Assembly: GCA_010692635.1 (NCBI GenBank)
Contig: JAAHGL010000006.1
Span: 1-64,000, forward strand
DNA from: Symploca sp. SIO2C1
GTDB lineage: Bacteria; Cyanobacteriota; Cyanobacteriia; Cyanobacteriales; Coleofasciculaceae
Direction: 5' to 3'
DNA length: 64,000 nucleotides
This document shows positions 1 to 7,722 of the stretch, piece after piece. Each line of letters opens with the position of its first letter. Within the stretch, counting starts at the first letter, position 1. The notes under the pieces were generated by a model. The model did no database searches. It was not told where the DNA came from and saw nothing but the letters and a program-made list of their open reading frames with translations. Made by a program: the position numbers and the translations under genes.

Positions 1-36
1 TTAATCAAGGGGTTGACTAACCTGGATTAGACATTT

Positions 37-64
37 GTAGAGACGCGCCATGGCGCGTCTCTAC
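37..64. repeat. Perfect 28-bp palindrome, GTAGAGACG family
   Basis: The two arms GTAGAGACGCGCCA and TGGCGCGTCTCTAC are perfect inverted copies. The same outer arm GTAGAGACG recurs in the palindrome after petA near 56.87 kb with a different centre, so this is a dispersed hairpin family. It lies downstream of the minus-strand TPR gene and could serve as its terminator, but no T-run follows on that strand. Confidence 0.8.
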
Positions 65-175
65 TAGTGCAAGAAGGCAGAAGGCTCAGAGGCAGGAGGC
101 AGAAGGGAAGAACGCTTGTACCGTAAGCTTTTTGACCTTTTGTCAGTGCTGGGTTATTTCTGCTGCGCTGCACTA
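64..175. repeat. MITE-like repeat, CTAGTGCA family, copy 1
   Basis: It begins CTAGTGCAAGAAGGCAG and ends with CGCTGCACTA, an imperfect terminal inverted repeat. The interior holds AGAAGGC-type repeats and a GTAAGCTTTTTGACC segment. Related copies lie at 10562-10666, 19919-20050 and 39103-39199. No coding capacity is seen, so it is best read as a non-autonomous element. Confidence 0.65.
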
Positions 176-187
176 AGGATTGAAGAT

Positions 188-1108
188 TTATAACCCTGAT
201 TCTGTACGACAATCTCGATTGCCATTGGCAAGACTATTTTCAGTTCTACACTGTTCGTAGGTAATTTGAGCAACATATCGTTCTGGCAGTTGCGCTCTTT
301 TTTCCAGAGCTTTCTTAAAGAATTCTAAACTCTCTTTTTCCTTACCTTGATTCCTCAGAATTTGCGCTTTGAGGTAATCCAAATCAGGATTGTTCGGAGC
401 TAATTCTAAGGCACGCTCCACAAAATTCATTGCCTTATCGTACTCTTTCAAATCCCGATAGCCAACAGCAATACCACGATAAGCAACGTATTTCGGATTA
501 CCATAGGCTTCTAACTTTTCAACTGCATTAGCTGGATCAGCAAATGGTACATTAACAGCTAACATCAAGTCCATGTAGCCTGTAAGCAAATTTAACTCTG
601 GGTCGTTGGGATCAATTTCTTTAGCTTTGTCTATATATTGGAGGACTTTTTGCAATTTACTTAAGGCTCTTACAGGTCCTTCTTTTTTAAAATTGTAAGA
701 ACCTTCTAAAAAATGACCCGCTGCTGTATACAGATTGCCGCGTAAGGGGTCAGTGGTAATCAGCTGCTCTGCTGTTTCCCGAGTTTTGGAGGCGTATTTT
801 TTCAGGGTCTCCCAATCTTTCTCAATGTAAGCTAAAGAGGCTAGCATCCCATAAACCAAAGGCTCATCAACTTTGTCCTTTTCGGCTTGATTTAGGTACT
901 CCTCAGCTTGCTTATAATTTCCCTCTTTGAAGATAGACTCAAAAGCTGCTTCCGTTTGGTCATCAATGGTGTGAGGATTTTCTTGACGGAAGGGATCTCC
1001 AGCGAGAGTAGGTGTTACCCACAAACCGATTACCACAGCTACAGCACTGGCAAAGGCTCTTAATGTCCGTTTTGGTGCAGGAAACCAAGTCATCATTGTC
1101 CTCCTCAC
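188..1108 (-). CDS. Secreted TPR-repeat protein
   Basis: A 306-residue protein with an N-terminal hydrophobic segment (about residues 16-36, ending near TPTLAGD) that looks like a signal peptide. TPR-type helical repeats follow, clearest at about residues 205-275, where motifs such as AMNFVERALELAPNNPDLDY are typical. TPR proteins are protein-interaction scaffolds; a periplasmic or lumenal location is inferred from the signal. Codon 6 is a second possible ATG. The gene is divergent from the ABC ATPase at 1.6 kb, with a MITE between them. No partner or pathway is indicated by neighbours. Family assignment is firm, function unknown. Confidence 0.8.
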   Translation of the reverse strand: MRRTMMTWFPAPKRTLRAFASAVAVVIGLWVTPTLAGDPFRQENPHTIDDQTEAAFESIFKEGNYKQAEEYLNQAEKDKVDEPLVYGMLASLAYIEKDWETLKKYASKTRETAEQLITTDPLRGNLYTAAGHFLEGSYNFKKEGPVRALSKLQKVLQYIDKAKEIDPNDPELNLLTGYMDLMLAVNVPFADPANAVEKLEAYGNPKYVAYRGIAVGYRDLKEYDKAMNFVERALELAPNNPDLDYLKAQILRNQGKEKESLEFFKKALEKRAQLPERYVAQITYEQCRTENSLANGNRDCRTESGL

Positions 1109-1359
1109 AAAAAAATTAAGCTTAACTTAAACTTTGACGTTAGAGTTGATTAGAGGTTCCGATTGTTCAAAACTCACTTTGTCCATGTGCGTTTATTTAT
1201 ACCCACCTACTTAGTGGTAGAGAAAATCAGTGCTACGTTGGTCAAAGTATAAGAAAACAAACTGCTTACCCCAGGTTAGCAAGTATCCGTCTGGCTTGAG
1301 TGAATTGTGATATCTTCCCGGCGGGCGCTAATTCTTGCGAATATAGCGCGGGTCTTATA

Positions 1360-1566
1360 GCATTGGTGTCAACTGACAGTGAAACCCTTGCCCCGCCGGT
1401 CGTTTAAACGACCTGCTAATAGCTCAAGTCATCTAAAGATGACTAAGATGAGTCCGAAAAATTTAGTCCATTTCAATGGACTTCAGCTATTAGCCGTGGA
1501 CTTAAGTCCACGGCGGATTATGGAATCTAACTAGCTAGCTATGTCTAGGCTTAAGTTGACACCAAT
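1360..1566. repeat. MITE with TIR ATTGGTGTCAACT and 8-9 bp target duplication
   Basis: The ends ATTGGTGTCAACT (1362-1374) and AGTTGACACCAAT (1554-1566) are inverted copies. The element is flanked by direct repeats of GGTCTTATA at 1351-1359 and 1567-1575, a convincing target-site duplication. The interior is a chain of small hairpins (CGTTTAAACG, CATCTAAAGATG, CCATTTCAATGG, GTGGACTTAAGTCCAC) with GCTATTAGC spacers. A related right end, AGTTGACACCAATG, occurs at about 3287-3300. This element fills much of the 1109-1609 intergenic stretch. Confidence 0.8.
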
Positions 1567-1609
1567 GGTCTTATAACTCCCCCAAAACCCCTCAAAAAGA
1601 TAAACCTTG

Positions 1610-2284
1610 ATGCTGTATATCAAAGATCTAACTTACCACCCTCCTGCCACCCCCACGCCAATCTTAAAACCTCTAAACCTTGAACTCGCGCCGCAACAAC
1701 TAGGACTAGTGATCGGTCCGAGTGGTTCTGGTAAAACCACTTTACTCGAAATCTTGGCAGGACTAGCACAACCAACCTCAGGTAACCTCTTTTGGCGGGA
1801 GCAGGAACTCACTCCAGAACATTTGCAACAACTTGGTGGATTAGTGTTTCAGTTTCCAGAGCGGCATTTCTGTGGTGGTACAATTCTAGAAGAATTGCGA
1901 CTAGGTCATCCAGAGTTGGGTTCACAGAGAGTTTATGAGGCTCTAGGTGAAGTCGGACTAGCTGATTTATCCCTACAAACAGCTCCCCATGCTCTGAGTG
2001 GTGGACAACAGCGACGCCTGGCTCTAGCAGTGCAGCTGATTCGTCAACCAATGGTACTGATGTTGGATGAACCCACTGCAGGACTAGATTGGTCGATGCG
2101 ACGACAGTTAGTCAATCTTCTCGGGAAACTCAAAACTGATTGGACTCTGCTGGTTGTAACTCACGATGCCGGTGATTTATTGCCAATTGCTGATTGTTGT
2201 TGGACTATTAATCACGGAGAACTGAAAGCTGTTGAGCCTGGGACTCTGAAAGCTAAAGCTACTGAGCCGCAATCAGTGGTCTAA
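1610..2284 (+). CDS. ABC transporter ATP-binding protein
   Basis: About 224 residues, a stand-alone ABC ATPase. Walker A is GPSGSGKT, the signature is LSGGQQRR, Walker B with its D-loop reads VLMLDEPTAGLD, and the H-loop is VVTHD. The Q-loop context QFPE resembles energy-coupling-factor/CbiO-type ATPases. It would power a membrane permease, but no permease gene is adjacent, so the substrate cannot be named. A TTG lies one codon upstream, but ATG at 1610 is the simpler start. No strong ribosome binding site is visible. In some cyanobacteria such lone subunits act with transmembrane partners encoded elsewhere; that is inference here. Confidence 0.88.
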   Translation: MLYIKDLTYHPPATPTPILKPLNLELAPQQLGLVIGPSGSGKTTLLEILAGLAQPTSGNLFWREQELTPEHLQQLGGLVFQFPERHFCGGTILEELRLGHPELGSQRVYEALGEVGLADLSLQTAPHALSGGQQRRLALAVQLIRQPMVLMLDEPTAGLDWSMRRQLVNLLGKLKTDWTLLVVTHDAGDLLPIADCCWTINHGELKAVEPGTLKAKATEPQSVV

Positions 2285-2366
2285 TATCTATAAAATAGGT
2301 ACTTGTAAATAAATTGAACTATGTTAGGAAAAGTAAACATAGTCAAATTCTCACTAATGACAAATG

Positions 2367-2471
2367 ATACCAAATCCGGTTATTGTGGGGTACTTATCAA
2401 AATCCCCAAATCTTTTCCAGACAAAGGCTTTGATTTTTTTTAATAGACCCTTGGTAAAGCGGATTTGGTAT
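2367..2471. repeat. MITE with TIR ATACCAAATCCG
   Basis: ATACCAAATCCG (2367-2378) and CGGATTTGGTAT (2460-2471) are perfect inverted copies about 105 bp apart with no coding capacity. TA at both edges suggests a TA target duplication. The right edge overlaps the ATG of the DUF433 gene, whose first two bases are the last two of the repeat. A structurally similar element with TACCAAGTTGC ends lies at 62416-62487. Confidence 0.7.
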
Positions 2472-2796
2472 GACAGTCAAAGAATTAACAACACAACTCC
2501 TTACTTTAACTCCAACTGAGAAAGCAGAAGCTATACAAATTTTGACTAAAACTTTAACTAGTGATTCACTGGGGATTCAGAAAACTCCTGGTGTCTGTGG
2601 TGGTGATGCCTGTATCGGTAAAACTCGTATTCCAGTTTGGGGGTTAGTAAGTTTGCGTTATCAAGGCGCCAGTGATGCGTGTATCTTGGAAGGCTATCCA
2701 CAACTTACTGCTGCGGATTTAGTCAATGCTTGGGCTTATGCTGAGGCTTATCCAGGAGAAATTGAAGCAGCACTCCGAGAAGAAGATGCAGCATAA
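2470..2796 (+). CDS. DUF433 antitoxin-like protein
   Basis: A 108-residue protein. The C-terminal part from about residue 40 shows the DUF433 pattern: PGVCGGDACI, then TRIPVW and a helical C-terminus with ADLVNAWAYAEAYPGEIE. DUF433 proteins are antitoxins, usually encoded immediately before a DUF5615 PIN-like toxin. The N-terminal 35 residues (TPTEKAEAIQIL) form an extra helix common in cyanobacterial copies. The start codon coincides with the terminus of the upstream MITE. The toxin frame begins 3 nt after the stop but is internally deleted, so this looks like an orphaned antitoxin. Confidence 0.8.
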   Translation: MTVKELTTQLLTLTPTEKAEAIQILTKTLTSDSLGIQKTPGVCGGDACIGKTRIPVWGLVSLRYQGASDACILEGYPQLTAADLVNAWAYAEAYPGEIEAALREEDAA

Positions 2797-2799
2797 CTC

Positions 2800-2928
2800 A
2801 TGGCAAACCTGTATACGGATGAACACATCGTTTGTACAAGAGATTTGAACTGGGAGAGACTAGCGGTGCGGATCAATGAAGCTATTTCTGCTGAAAAAAC
2901 TTTAAATAGAATAGCTGTGCGCCTGTAA
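2800..2928 (+). pseudogene. DUF5615 PIN-like toxin remnant (internal deletion)
   Basis: A 42-codon reading frame directly after the DUF433 antitoxin. It begins MANLYTDEHI, the usual DUF5615 N-terminus with its acidic residues, and jumps straight to VCTRDLNWERLAVRINEAI, which resembles the family C-terminal region. Full proteins are about 110-120 residues, so roughly 70 internal residues appear to be missing while the frame is preserved. The central catalytic acid region is absent, so toxicity is unlikely. The assignment rests on remembered family patterns. Confidence 0.6.
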
Positions 2929-3330
2929 GGTATAAATTTTGAATTTTGAATAAGCAAGTTATTGCTCTGGATATCGGTTTTGGGAAATACACAGGTCGCG
3001 ATCGCTAGACCACATTGAAATTAATTTCAATGCTCATAGCTCAAGTCCGTTTTAACGGACTGAAGATATCTCATTATGTCCTAATAATCTGGCATTAACC
3101 TGTATCATTACCAGTCGTCTTTAGACGACTTACGCTATTAGCAAGGAACTTAAGGATACTGTGGGGCATGAGTTTAGCGTAACAGCGCGAAGCGCTGTTA
3201 CGAGGTACAGTAAAATCGACGAGGAAAAAATCTATCAAATTTTGACAACTTATTCAGGTGTACCTCATTGCAGCGGTAAGCGCTGTAAGTTGACACCAAT
3301 GCGTCCTCACACTCAAAAGGTATATACTGA
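2929..3330. repeat. Intergenic hairpin-cluster repeats
   Basis: No gene is seen. The stretch holds small palindromes separated by short spacers: TTGAAATTAATTTCAA, AGTCCGTTTTAACGGACT, GTCGTCTTTAGACGAC, and a near-perfect GTAACAGCGCGAAGCGCTGTTAC. It ends with AGTTGACACCAATG, the right terminus of the MITE family at 1360-1566, and shares the GCTATTAGC spacer with it. It is probably a second, diverged or compound copy of that family. Confidence 0.6.
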
Positions 3331-3430
3331 CGGGTGAGCGAAAAAATGGTTGGGGAGAAGGAGTTGGGTTGGCGGTCGATATACGCTAACATAGTTCCAG
3401 AAGAGAGTTGAACGTGGAATTTGACCCCCA

Positions 3431-4057
3431 ATGAGCTGCTTAAATGCTGTAGTGGAGCAAGTGAGAGAAAAACTCAACTCATTGCCAGAGTGGAAGAACT
3501 TGGAAGAGTTTGTCGGAGAATTTCAGGCAATTTGGCTCAAACTAGGTCAAATTGTACAGCAACAACTAGTACAAGGAAAAATAGAAGCTCTCGAAGCCCA
3601 ATATCAAGGTGCCAGGACAAAAAAAGAGAAAAGATACTACACACCACTTGGAGAAATGGTACTCAAGCGTAGGCTATATCCCACATTAGTGGGCTACATT
3701 GCCAAAGTGGATCAAGAATTAGGACTTCCCTCGAACAAATGGCTACCACTTAATTGTACTAAATTGCGCTCCCGAAGAAAAGAGTTAACCGAGGCAATTA
3801 CCAGTTTAGAACGTTATTTAACTAATAATCAAAGCCGTATTGATTATCAGCGCTATTTAAACTCAGGTTTAATGATTGGTTCAGGAGTCGTAGAAAGTTC
3901 CAATCGCCGCGTTGTGACTCAAAGATTAAAACAGGCTGGTATGCACTGGTCAAAAGCAGGTGCTGAGGGAGTTATGGCTCTGAGAGCTGTCTATTTAAGT
4001 AGTTCCCAGCGTTGGTCAAAATTTTGGTCAACTTCAGCCCTTACCGGAGCTAGTTAG
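3431..4057 (+). pseudogene. ISKra4-family transposase, deleted derivative
   Basis: A 208-residue frame. Residues 1-85 look like the N-terminal segment of ISKra4 transposases, ending in YYTPLGEMVLKRRLY. Residues 85-208 look like the C-terminal segment, with GSGVVESSNRRVVTQRLKQ and MHWSKAGAEGVMALRA, which carries the conserved glutamate region. Family members are about 400-500 residues, so the central part with the catalytic aspartates is missing. The frame is open throughout, so a shortened protein may be made but should not be an active transposase. Identification is from memory of the family C-terminus. Confidence 0.65.
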
Positions 4058-4099
4058 CGTATTATATACGCCAACTAATTGCTATTTCTTTCTTTAATT

Positions 4100-4498
4100 A
4101 TGTTGAGCTCTCATCAACAACAAAAACAGCAGGATTTAGCGAATCGACTAGAAGAGTTAAAATCCATGTTCAAGGATTTAGAGCAAGAAATTGAGCAAAT
4201 AAATAAACAAGGAGAGTTAGCACCAAATGGTGCTTGGATTGTGCGCTACCAAGCCAGAGGAAGAGGAGGAACTTATTGGTATTATAAGTGGCAATCTCGT
4301 CAAGCCATCTTTGTCACCAAAGAGGGAAAGAGCTCAAGCCACAAATACATTGGTAAAGCTGGTAGTCCAGCTTTCTTAAAAGCTGTAGAGATGATGGTTC
4401 GACGAACCAAAGTAGAAGGATTACAGCAAGTTCTTCATACCCTGGAACTAGGGTTGTTAGATTTAGTTGAAGAAGCGACCAGATTGACCAAGGATTAA
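4100..4498 (+). CDS. IS accessory protein of unknown function
   Basis: About 132 residues. The N-terminus is charged and coiled-coil-like (LANRLEELKSMFKDLEQEIE). A compact domain follows with RGRGGTYWYYKWQSR and KYIGKAGSPAFLKAVEMMVRR, a pattern seen in small proteins carried by cyanobacterial ISs. It sits inside the terminal repeats just after the transposase remnant. The basic, aromatic centre suggests nucleic-acid binding, but that is inference. ATG at 4100 is preferred over the TTG at 4079. Confidence 0.6.
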   Translation: MLSSHQQQKQQDLANRLEELKSMFKDLEQEIEQINKQGELAPNGAWIVRYQARGRGGTYWYYKWQSRQAIFVTKEGKSSSHKYIGKAGSPAFLKAVEMMVRRTKVEGLQQVLHTLELGLLDLVEEATRLTKD

Positions 4499-4716
4499 AA
4501 AGAGCCAACGCTCTGGAGTTACTTCCAAGGAGATCTCCTCTTTGGGAACTATGTTAGCGTATGACATCCGCTAACATAGTTCCTTCTCCCCAACCATTTT
4601 TTCGCTCACCCGGAGCAAGACAAGTCGGTCTCTTCCATCTTTCCTACCTGGTCCAAACATCAAACACAGCTCATCCTGACTCGGTCCCTCATGATTGACT
4701 CCCTCGAAAGGTGCAC

Positions 4717-5202
4717 TTAGAAGCTCTCCAATTTCAATTGGATTTCACCCCCTTCCGGAACCACGGCCGTGTCCATCCCGCTCGAGATGTACTCCCCTCC
4801 GACCGATATGGACCAATACGTGCACTCTACACATCCATCCTCATCATTCGCCCACACGTCATCAACGCTCTTGAGCATATTACTACAATATTTACTAAAA
4901 TATTCGGTCGTATACGTGAAGCTACTATCCACCTCTCTCGCCAATCTCAAAGCATAAGCAACCGTATCGCCAGGAAGCCAGCTGATGCCGTCAACGGTGT
5001 CTATCACCTCGTCAGTTACTTGGTTGATCACTGCAATACTAACGTCTTCCCATACATCACCCTCAGCAATAACAGCGCCATCAGCATTAGCAACACTGGC
5101 ATTCACAAACCAGACTACCAATGCAGTCATGAAAAATAACTGTGCCCTCCGGACAACAGCGAGCGCAACGCTCAATTTGCATTCTTTTTTTTGTGTTGAC
5201 AT
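4717..5202 (-). CDS. Secreted DUF4430-like protein
   Basis: About 161 residues from the ATG at 5202. The N-terminus is basic, then a hydrophobic core (AQLFFMTALVVWFVNASVANA) forms a signal peptide. The remainder resembles the DUF4430/transcobalamin-C-like fold: a stretch around FTYTTEYF, SVDDVWANDEDG, then YWSISVGGEYISSGMDTAVVPEGGEI. Two pairs of cysteines could form disulfides. It lies alone between two broken transposons, and codon usage looks unlike the surroundings, so it may have arrived with them. No ligand or partner can be named. No clear ribosome binding site is seen before the ATG. Confidence 0.5.
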   Translation of the reverse strand: MSTQKKECKLSVALAVVRRAQLFFMTALVVWFVNASVANADGAVIAEGDVWEDVSIAVINQVTDEVIDTVDGISWLPGDTVAYALRLAREVDSSFTYTTEYFSKYCSNMLKSVDDVWANDEDGCVECTYWSISVGGEYISSGMDTAVVPEGGEIQLKLESF

Positions 5203-5643
5203 AAGAAAAACATCCGTCCAAATAAACAACGTAACAAGGTCTCTACATGTAAAAAACAATAACGTACGTCTTCGACTATCTCCATCCGTAAACTCACTGA
5301 ACTTTCCACGGAAACAGTTTTTTATATCGATACAGGCACAATTTCATAACCCCACCACTAACCACTTCGACGCCTTGCTACATCCGTACCAACTACCAGC
5401 AATGCCTAGCAACAAAACCCCTGCTGGGTAAAGCCTACAGATAATGCTTCCGTATCAAAAGAACATAGAGAAACGACTACGATTATTTAATCTCATTTAA
5501 CTCTGAACAGATAAAAAACAAAGAAAGTTAGACTACAATAGAATAAACTTAGCTGATTCCAAATTAGCTATGTCGATAAAAAGCGCTGCTAATGAGGTTT
5601 ACATTTGTGACATCGTAGTTGACTTTGAGCCAGTAGCGAGAGA
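5203..5643. other. Intergenic stretch, no gene recognised
   Basis: About 440 bases between the DUF4430-like gene and the tail-protein fragment. From about 5230 to 5450 the plus strand is rich in C and A and poor in G, an unusual local strand bias. Short frames exist on both strands but none has a start, a ribosome binding site or a recognisable protein pattern. The right third is AT-rich. Confidence 0.5.
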
Positions 5644-6159
5644 TTAAGTTCTAGCAATCTGGGAAATAGGAATTTCCATCAGAGTAAAACTAAGAGAAGC
5701 GGTTGCCAAGTCACCATCTGGAAACCAATTTTTCTCAATACATCTAAAGCTAGTCATGATACAGGGACTAAGAATAATTCTTTTCCCCCATTGAAGGAGC
5801 AAGACTGGAGGACTAGGTTCTTGCTCCTTCTCTCTCTTCCCTGATTTAGGAACTTGATAAGAAGCGATCGCGTTAACATACTCAGTGATAGATTTATTCC
5901 AGTACAACCCATCAACAGGCAAGTTATTTATCTTAACTGTCCACCCCCTAGTTCTTTGCCATTGCTGCTCTGGCAAATTGCCCATTGTGTTACTCGGAGA
6001 ATAATCAGCATCCCGCGATCGCGATATCTCAACAGGCATTAGCATAAATCGCCACTCTTCCTTACCATCTAACCTGGCAAGTGTGGCAGTTTTCCCTTTA
6101 CGCTTAGATCTGTTGCTGGGGAGAGACTTAATAACCTTGCCATAATCACCGTCAATCAT
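5644..6159 (-). CDS. Phage-tail / injection-system LysM-type protein fragment
   Basis: 171 residues. The central and C-terminal pattern PPVLLLQWGKR followed by SFRCIEKNWFPDGDLATASLSFTLMEIP resembles the baseplate/tube-cap proteins of contractile tails and injection systems (gp53/LysM type), where a line like f.pdG.p.rA.lsltl.e is typical. The first ATG lies directly against the terminus of the IS701-like element, and the frame stays open into it, so the true N-terminus was probably lost. No other tail genes are nearby, so it is likely a relic. The assignment is tentative. Confidence 0.4.
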   Translation of the reverse strand: MIDGDYGKVIKSLPSNRSKRKGKTATLARLDGKEEWRFMLMPVEISRSRDADYSPSNTMGNLPEQQWQRTRGWTVKINNLPVDGLYWNKSITEYVNAIASYQVPKSGKREKEQEPSPPVLLLQWGKRIILSPCIMTSFRCIEKNWFPDGDLATASLSFTLMEIPISQIART

Positions 6160-6160
6160 A

Positions 6161-7014
6161 CCCCTCTTCTGCCACTTTCCGGTTATAGTAAGTAGAGAAA
6201 GAAAAAAAAGAAACTCTACAAAGTAGGCACAGCAATGAATGTAGAGCTACAAGTGCTCAAACACTTAGCCAGAGCACCTCAGCCAACAGCATCAGTGATA
6301 GACGGCTATTGTCAGAGCTATAAAGACCTATTTAAAGAAGTAAGAAACTATGAGTGCTTCAAATATTTACACCTGGGACTAGTCTCACCAATAAAAAGAA
6401 AATCATTGCCGGAAATAGCCAAAGTAGTAGGGATAAAATCAGCCCAGTCACTACATCACTTCATCGCCAATTCACCTTGGTCAGTAAAAGAACTGAAGAA
6501 ACGAAGATTAGAGAAAATAAAGAAAATACTTTCCGGTGTAGCAATAACAGTAATAATAGATGAAACTGGGGATAGAAAAAAAGGAAAAAAAACGGACTAT
6601 GTAGCCAGACAATATCTAGGAAGTATCGGCAAAATAGACAATGGAATAGTGTCAGTTAATGCCTACGGAGTATACCAAAATATCACCTTTCCATTAGTAG
6701 TAAAAATCTTTAAACCGAGAGGAACACTAAAACCAGAAGAGCATTACAAAACGAAAATTGAATTAGCTTCAGAAATAATTGAAGAGTTAATCGGACAAGG
6801 ATGGAAGAGCGTATTAAACAACTTGCGTTTACTAATTCAACCGCTCATGATGTTATGGCTCATTTTACCCTGGTTAGATATTTTACATAATCGTAAGTTA
6901 TTGCTGGGATTGAATCAGCTCATTAGCGACATTAATCAATTTCAACCCTTTTTCTCTTCTGGATAGTTTCAATTCTTTCTTACTCATTGATTTCGGAAAG
7001 TGACAGAAGAGGGG
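6161..7014 (+). mobile_element. IS701-like insertion sequence, internally deleted
   Basis: The inverted termini CCCCTCTTCTG(C/T)CACTTTCCG sit at 6161-6182 and in reverse at 6993-7014, each flanked by TA. The element is about 850 bp, well short of full IS701 relatives. The same ends bound a 208-bp MITE at 59943-60150. On the left it abuts a tail-protein fragment; on the right it cuts off an HNH gene. The two flanks do not read as one gene, which points to a deletion or rearrangement at the element. Confidence 0.7.
6235..6966 (+). pseudogene. IS701-family transposase, internally deleted
   Basis: A 243-residue frame with the N-terminal two thirds of an IS701-type transposase: the SPWSVKELKKRRL region, then VIIDETGDRKKGKKTDYVA carrying the first catalytic Asp, then QYLGSIGKIDNGIVSVNAYG. 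After about residue 195 it jumps to a typical C-terminal tail (NNLRLLIQP, NRKLLLGLNQLI). Relatives are about 400 residues. The second Asp and the catalytic Glu are missing, so it is probably inactive. Confidence 0.75.
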
Positions 7015-7213
7015 TAAAGTTGTAGCGACGCTCATTACAACGACGACACGCTAAAGCTAGGTTGTCAAGTTTATCCGAACCACCCAGAGATTTTGGAAGT
7101 AAGTGATCAATTGTAAAAATATCTGAACTAGATTGCTCTGGGGAGTGACAATACTCACACAAATACTTTGCTCTTTGGCGCACGAATTGCCGAGTACGTT
7201 CGTTAACACTCAC
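6980..7213 (-). pseudogene. HNH endonuclease, 3' end replaced by IS
   Basis: From the GTG at 7213 the frame encodes an HNH domain: CEYCHSPEQ (first zinc pair), then TIDHLLPKSLGGSDKLDNLALACRRCNERR with the H-N-H residues and second CxxC. The family normally continues another 80 or so residues, but here the IS701-like terminus begins just after RRYNFT, and the last codons lie inside the IS. It overlaps the end of the upstream 86-residue gene, indicating translational coupling. The core metal-binding residues survive, but the missing C-terminus makes function doubtful. Confidence 0.75.
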
Positions 7214-7463
7214 AACTAGCAATTAATTTAGCATTGACAAGGGTGAGGACTCTCTCTAATTCAGTAATCCCAGCATATTCAGTTTCTTCCTGGGGAGTTA
7301 GTGATTGAATTTTGCGCTTTTCAAGTAATTCTTCTAATCTGGTATGTAACTCGTTAGTAAATTTAACTAGATTAACACCATTGACTTTTTCAATAGTAAT
7401 TCCAGAACGAAGCCATGATGAAGGTTCAATCATCAAAACTGGTGTTATGACTGGAGAAGCCAT
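7203..7463 (-). CDS. Small conserved-type protein upstream of HNH gene
   Basis: 86 residues with no domain I can name. The N-terminal 35 residues read as beta-rich (VLMIEPSSWLRSGITIEKVNGVNL). The rest is a charged helix (FTNELHTRLEELLEKRKIQSLTPQEETEYAGITELERVL) with coiled-coil character. It overlaps the following HNH gene by about 10-20 bases, so the two were probably co-expressed. The pairing with an HNH nuclease suggests an accessory role, but that is inference from position only. Confidence 0.6.
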   Translation of the reverse strand: MASPVITPVLMIEPSSWLRSGITIEKVNGVNLVKFTNELHTRLEELLEKRKIQSLTPQEETEYAGITELERVLTLVNAKLIASCEC

Positions 7464-7722
7464 AGTTATTTGAGCCTAAAATGTAAGTGCTACTCTCTTA
7501 TTATAATACTATTGAAGTTCTCGTTGTGATCAGGGAAAGCTGGTGTTGTAGGCAATCGCTTTCTCCTTAAAATATAAAATATTTTATTGGTTGTGATTTT
7601 CGTGATTTTTTGCCATATTTCCCATTCTAAAATAACAAATGACAATTCTTAAACGTCGTCGATTACTTTTGAGGTAGTGGAAGGGTAATTTTCGATTTTA
7701 GCGAACAATTCAATAACCTGCA

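Larger units (their letters stand above)
3331..4612 (+). mobile_element. ISKra4-like insertion sequence, internally deleted
   Basis: A perfect 32-bp terminal inverted repeat bounds the element: 3331-3362 (starting CGGGTGAGCGAAAAAATGG) and 4581-4612 in reverse. Subterminal GCTAACATAGTTCC motifs lie inside both ends, and the right one forms a hairpin with its inverse at about 4548-4583. The two reading frames inside are a shortened transposase and an accessory protein. No obvious target duplication is visible. The perfect termini suggest it could still be moved in trans. Confidence 0.75.

Noticed and set aside
4985-5431. Plus-strand frame of 148 residues
   Set aside because: Ser/Thr-rich translation of the DUF4430-like gene's opposite strand and a C-rich spacer; no start signal and no family.
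5644-7213. Prophage or complete injection-system locus
   Set aside because: Only one tail-like fragment is present; no sheath, tube, baseplate or ATPase genes are near.
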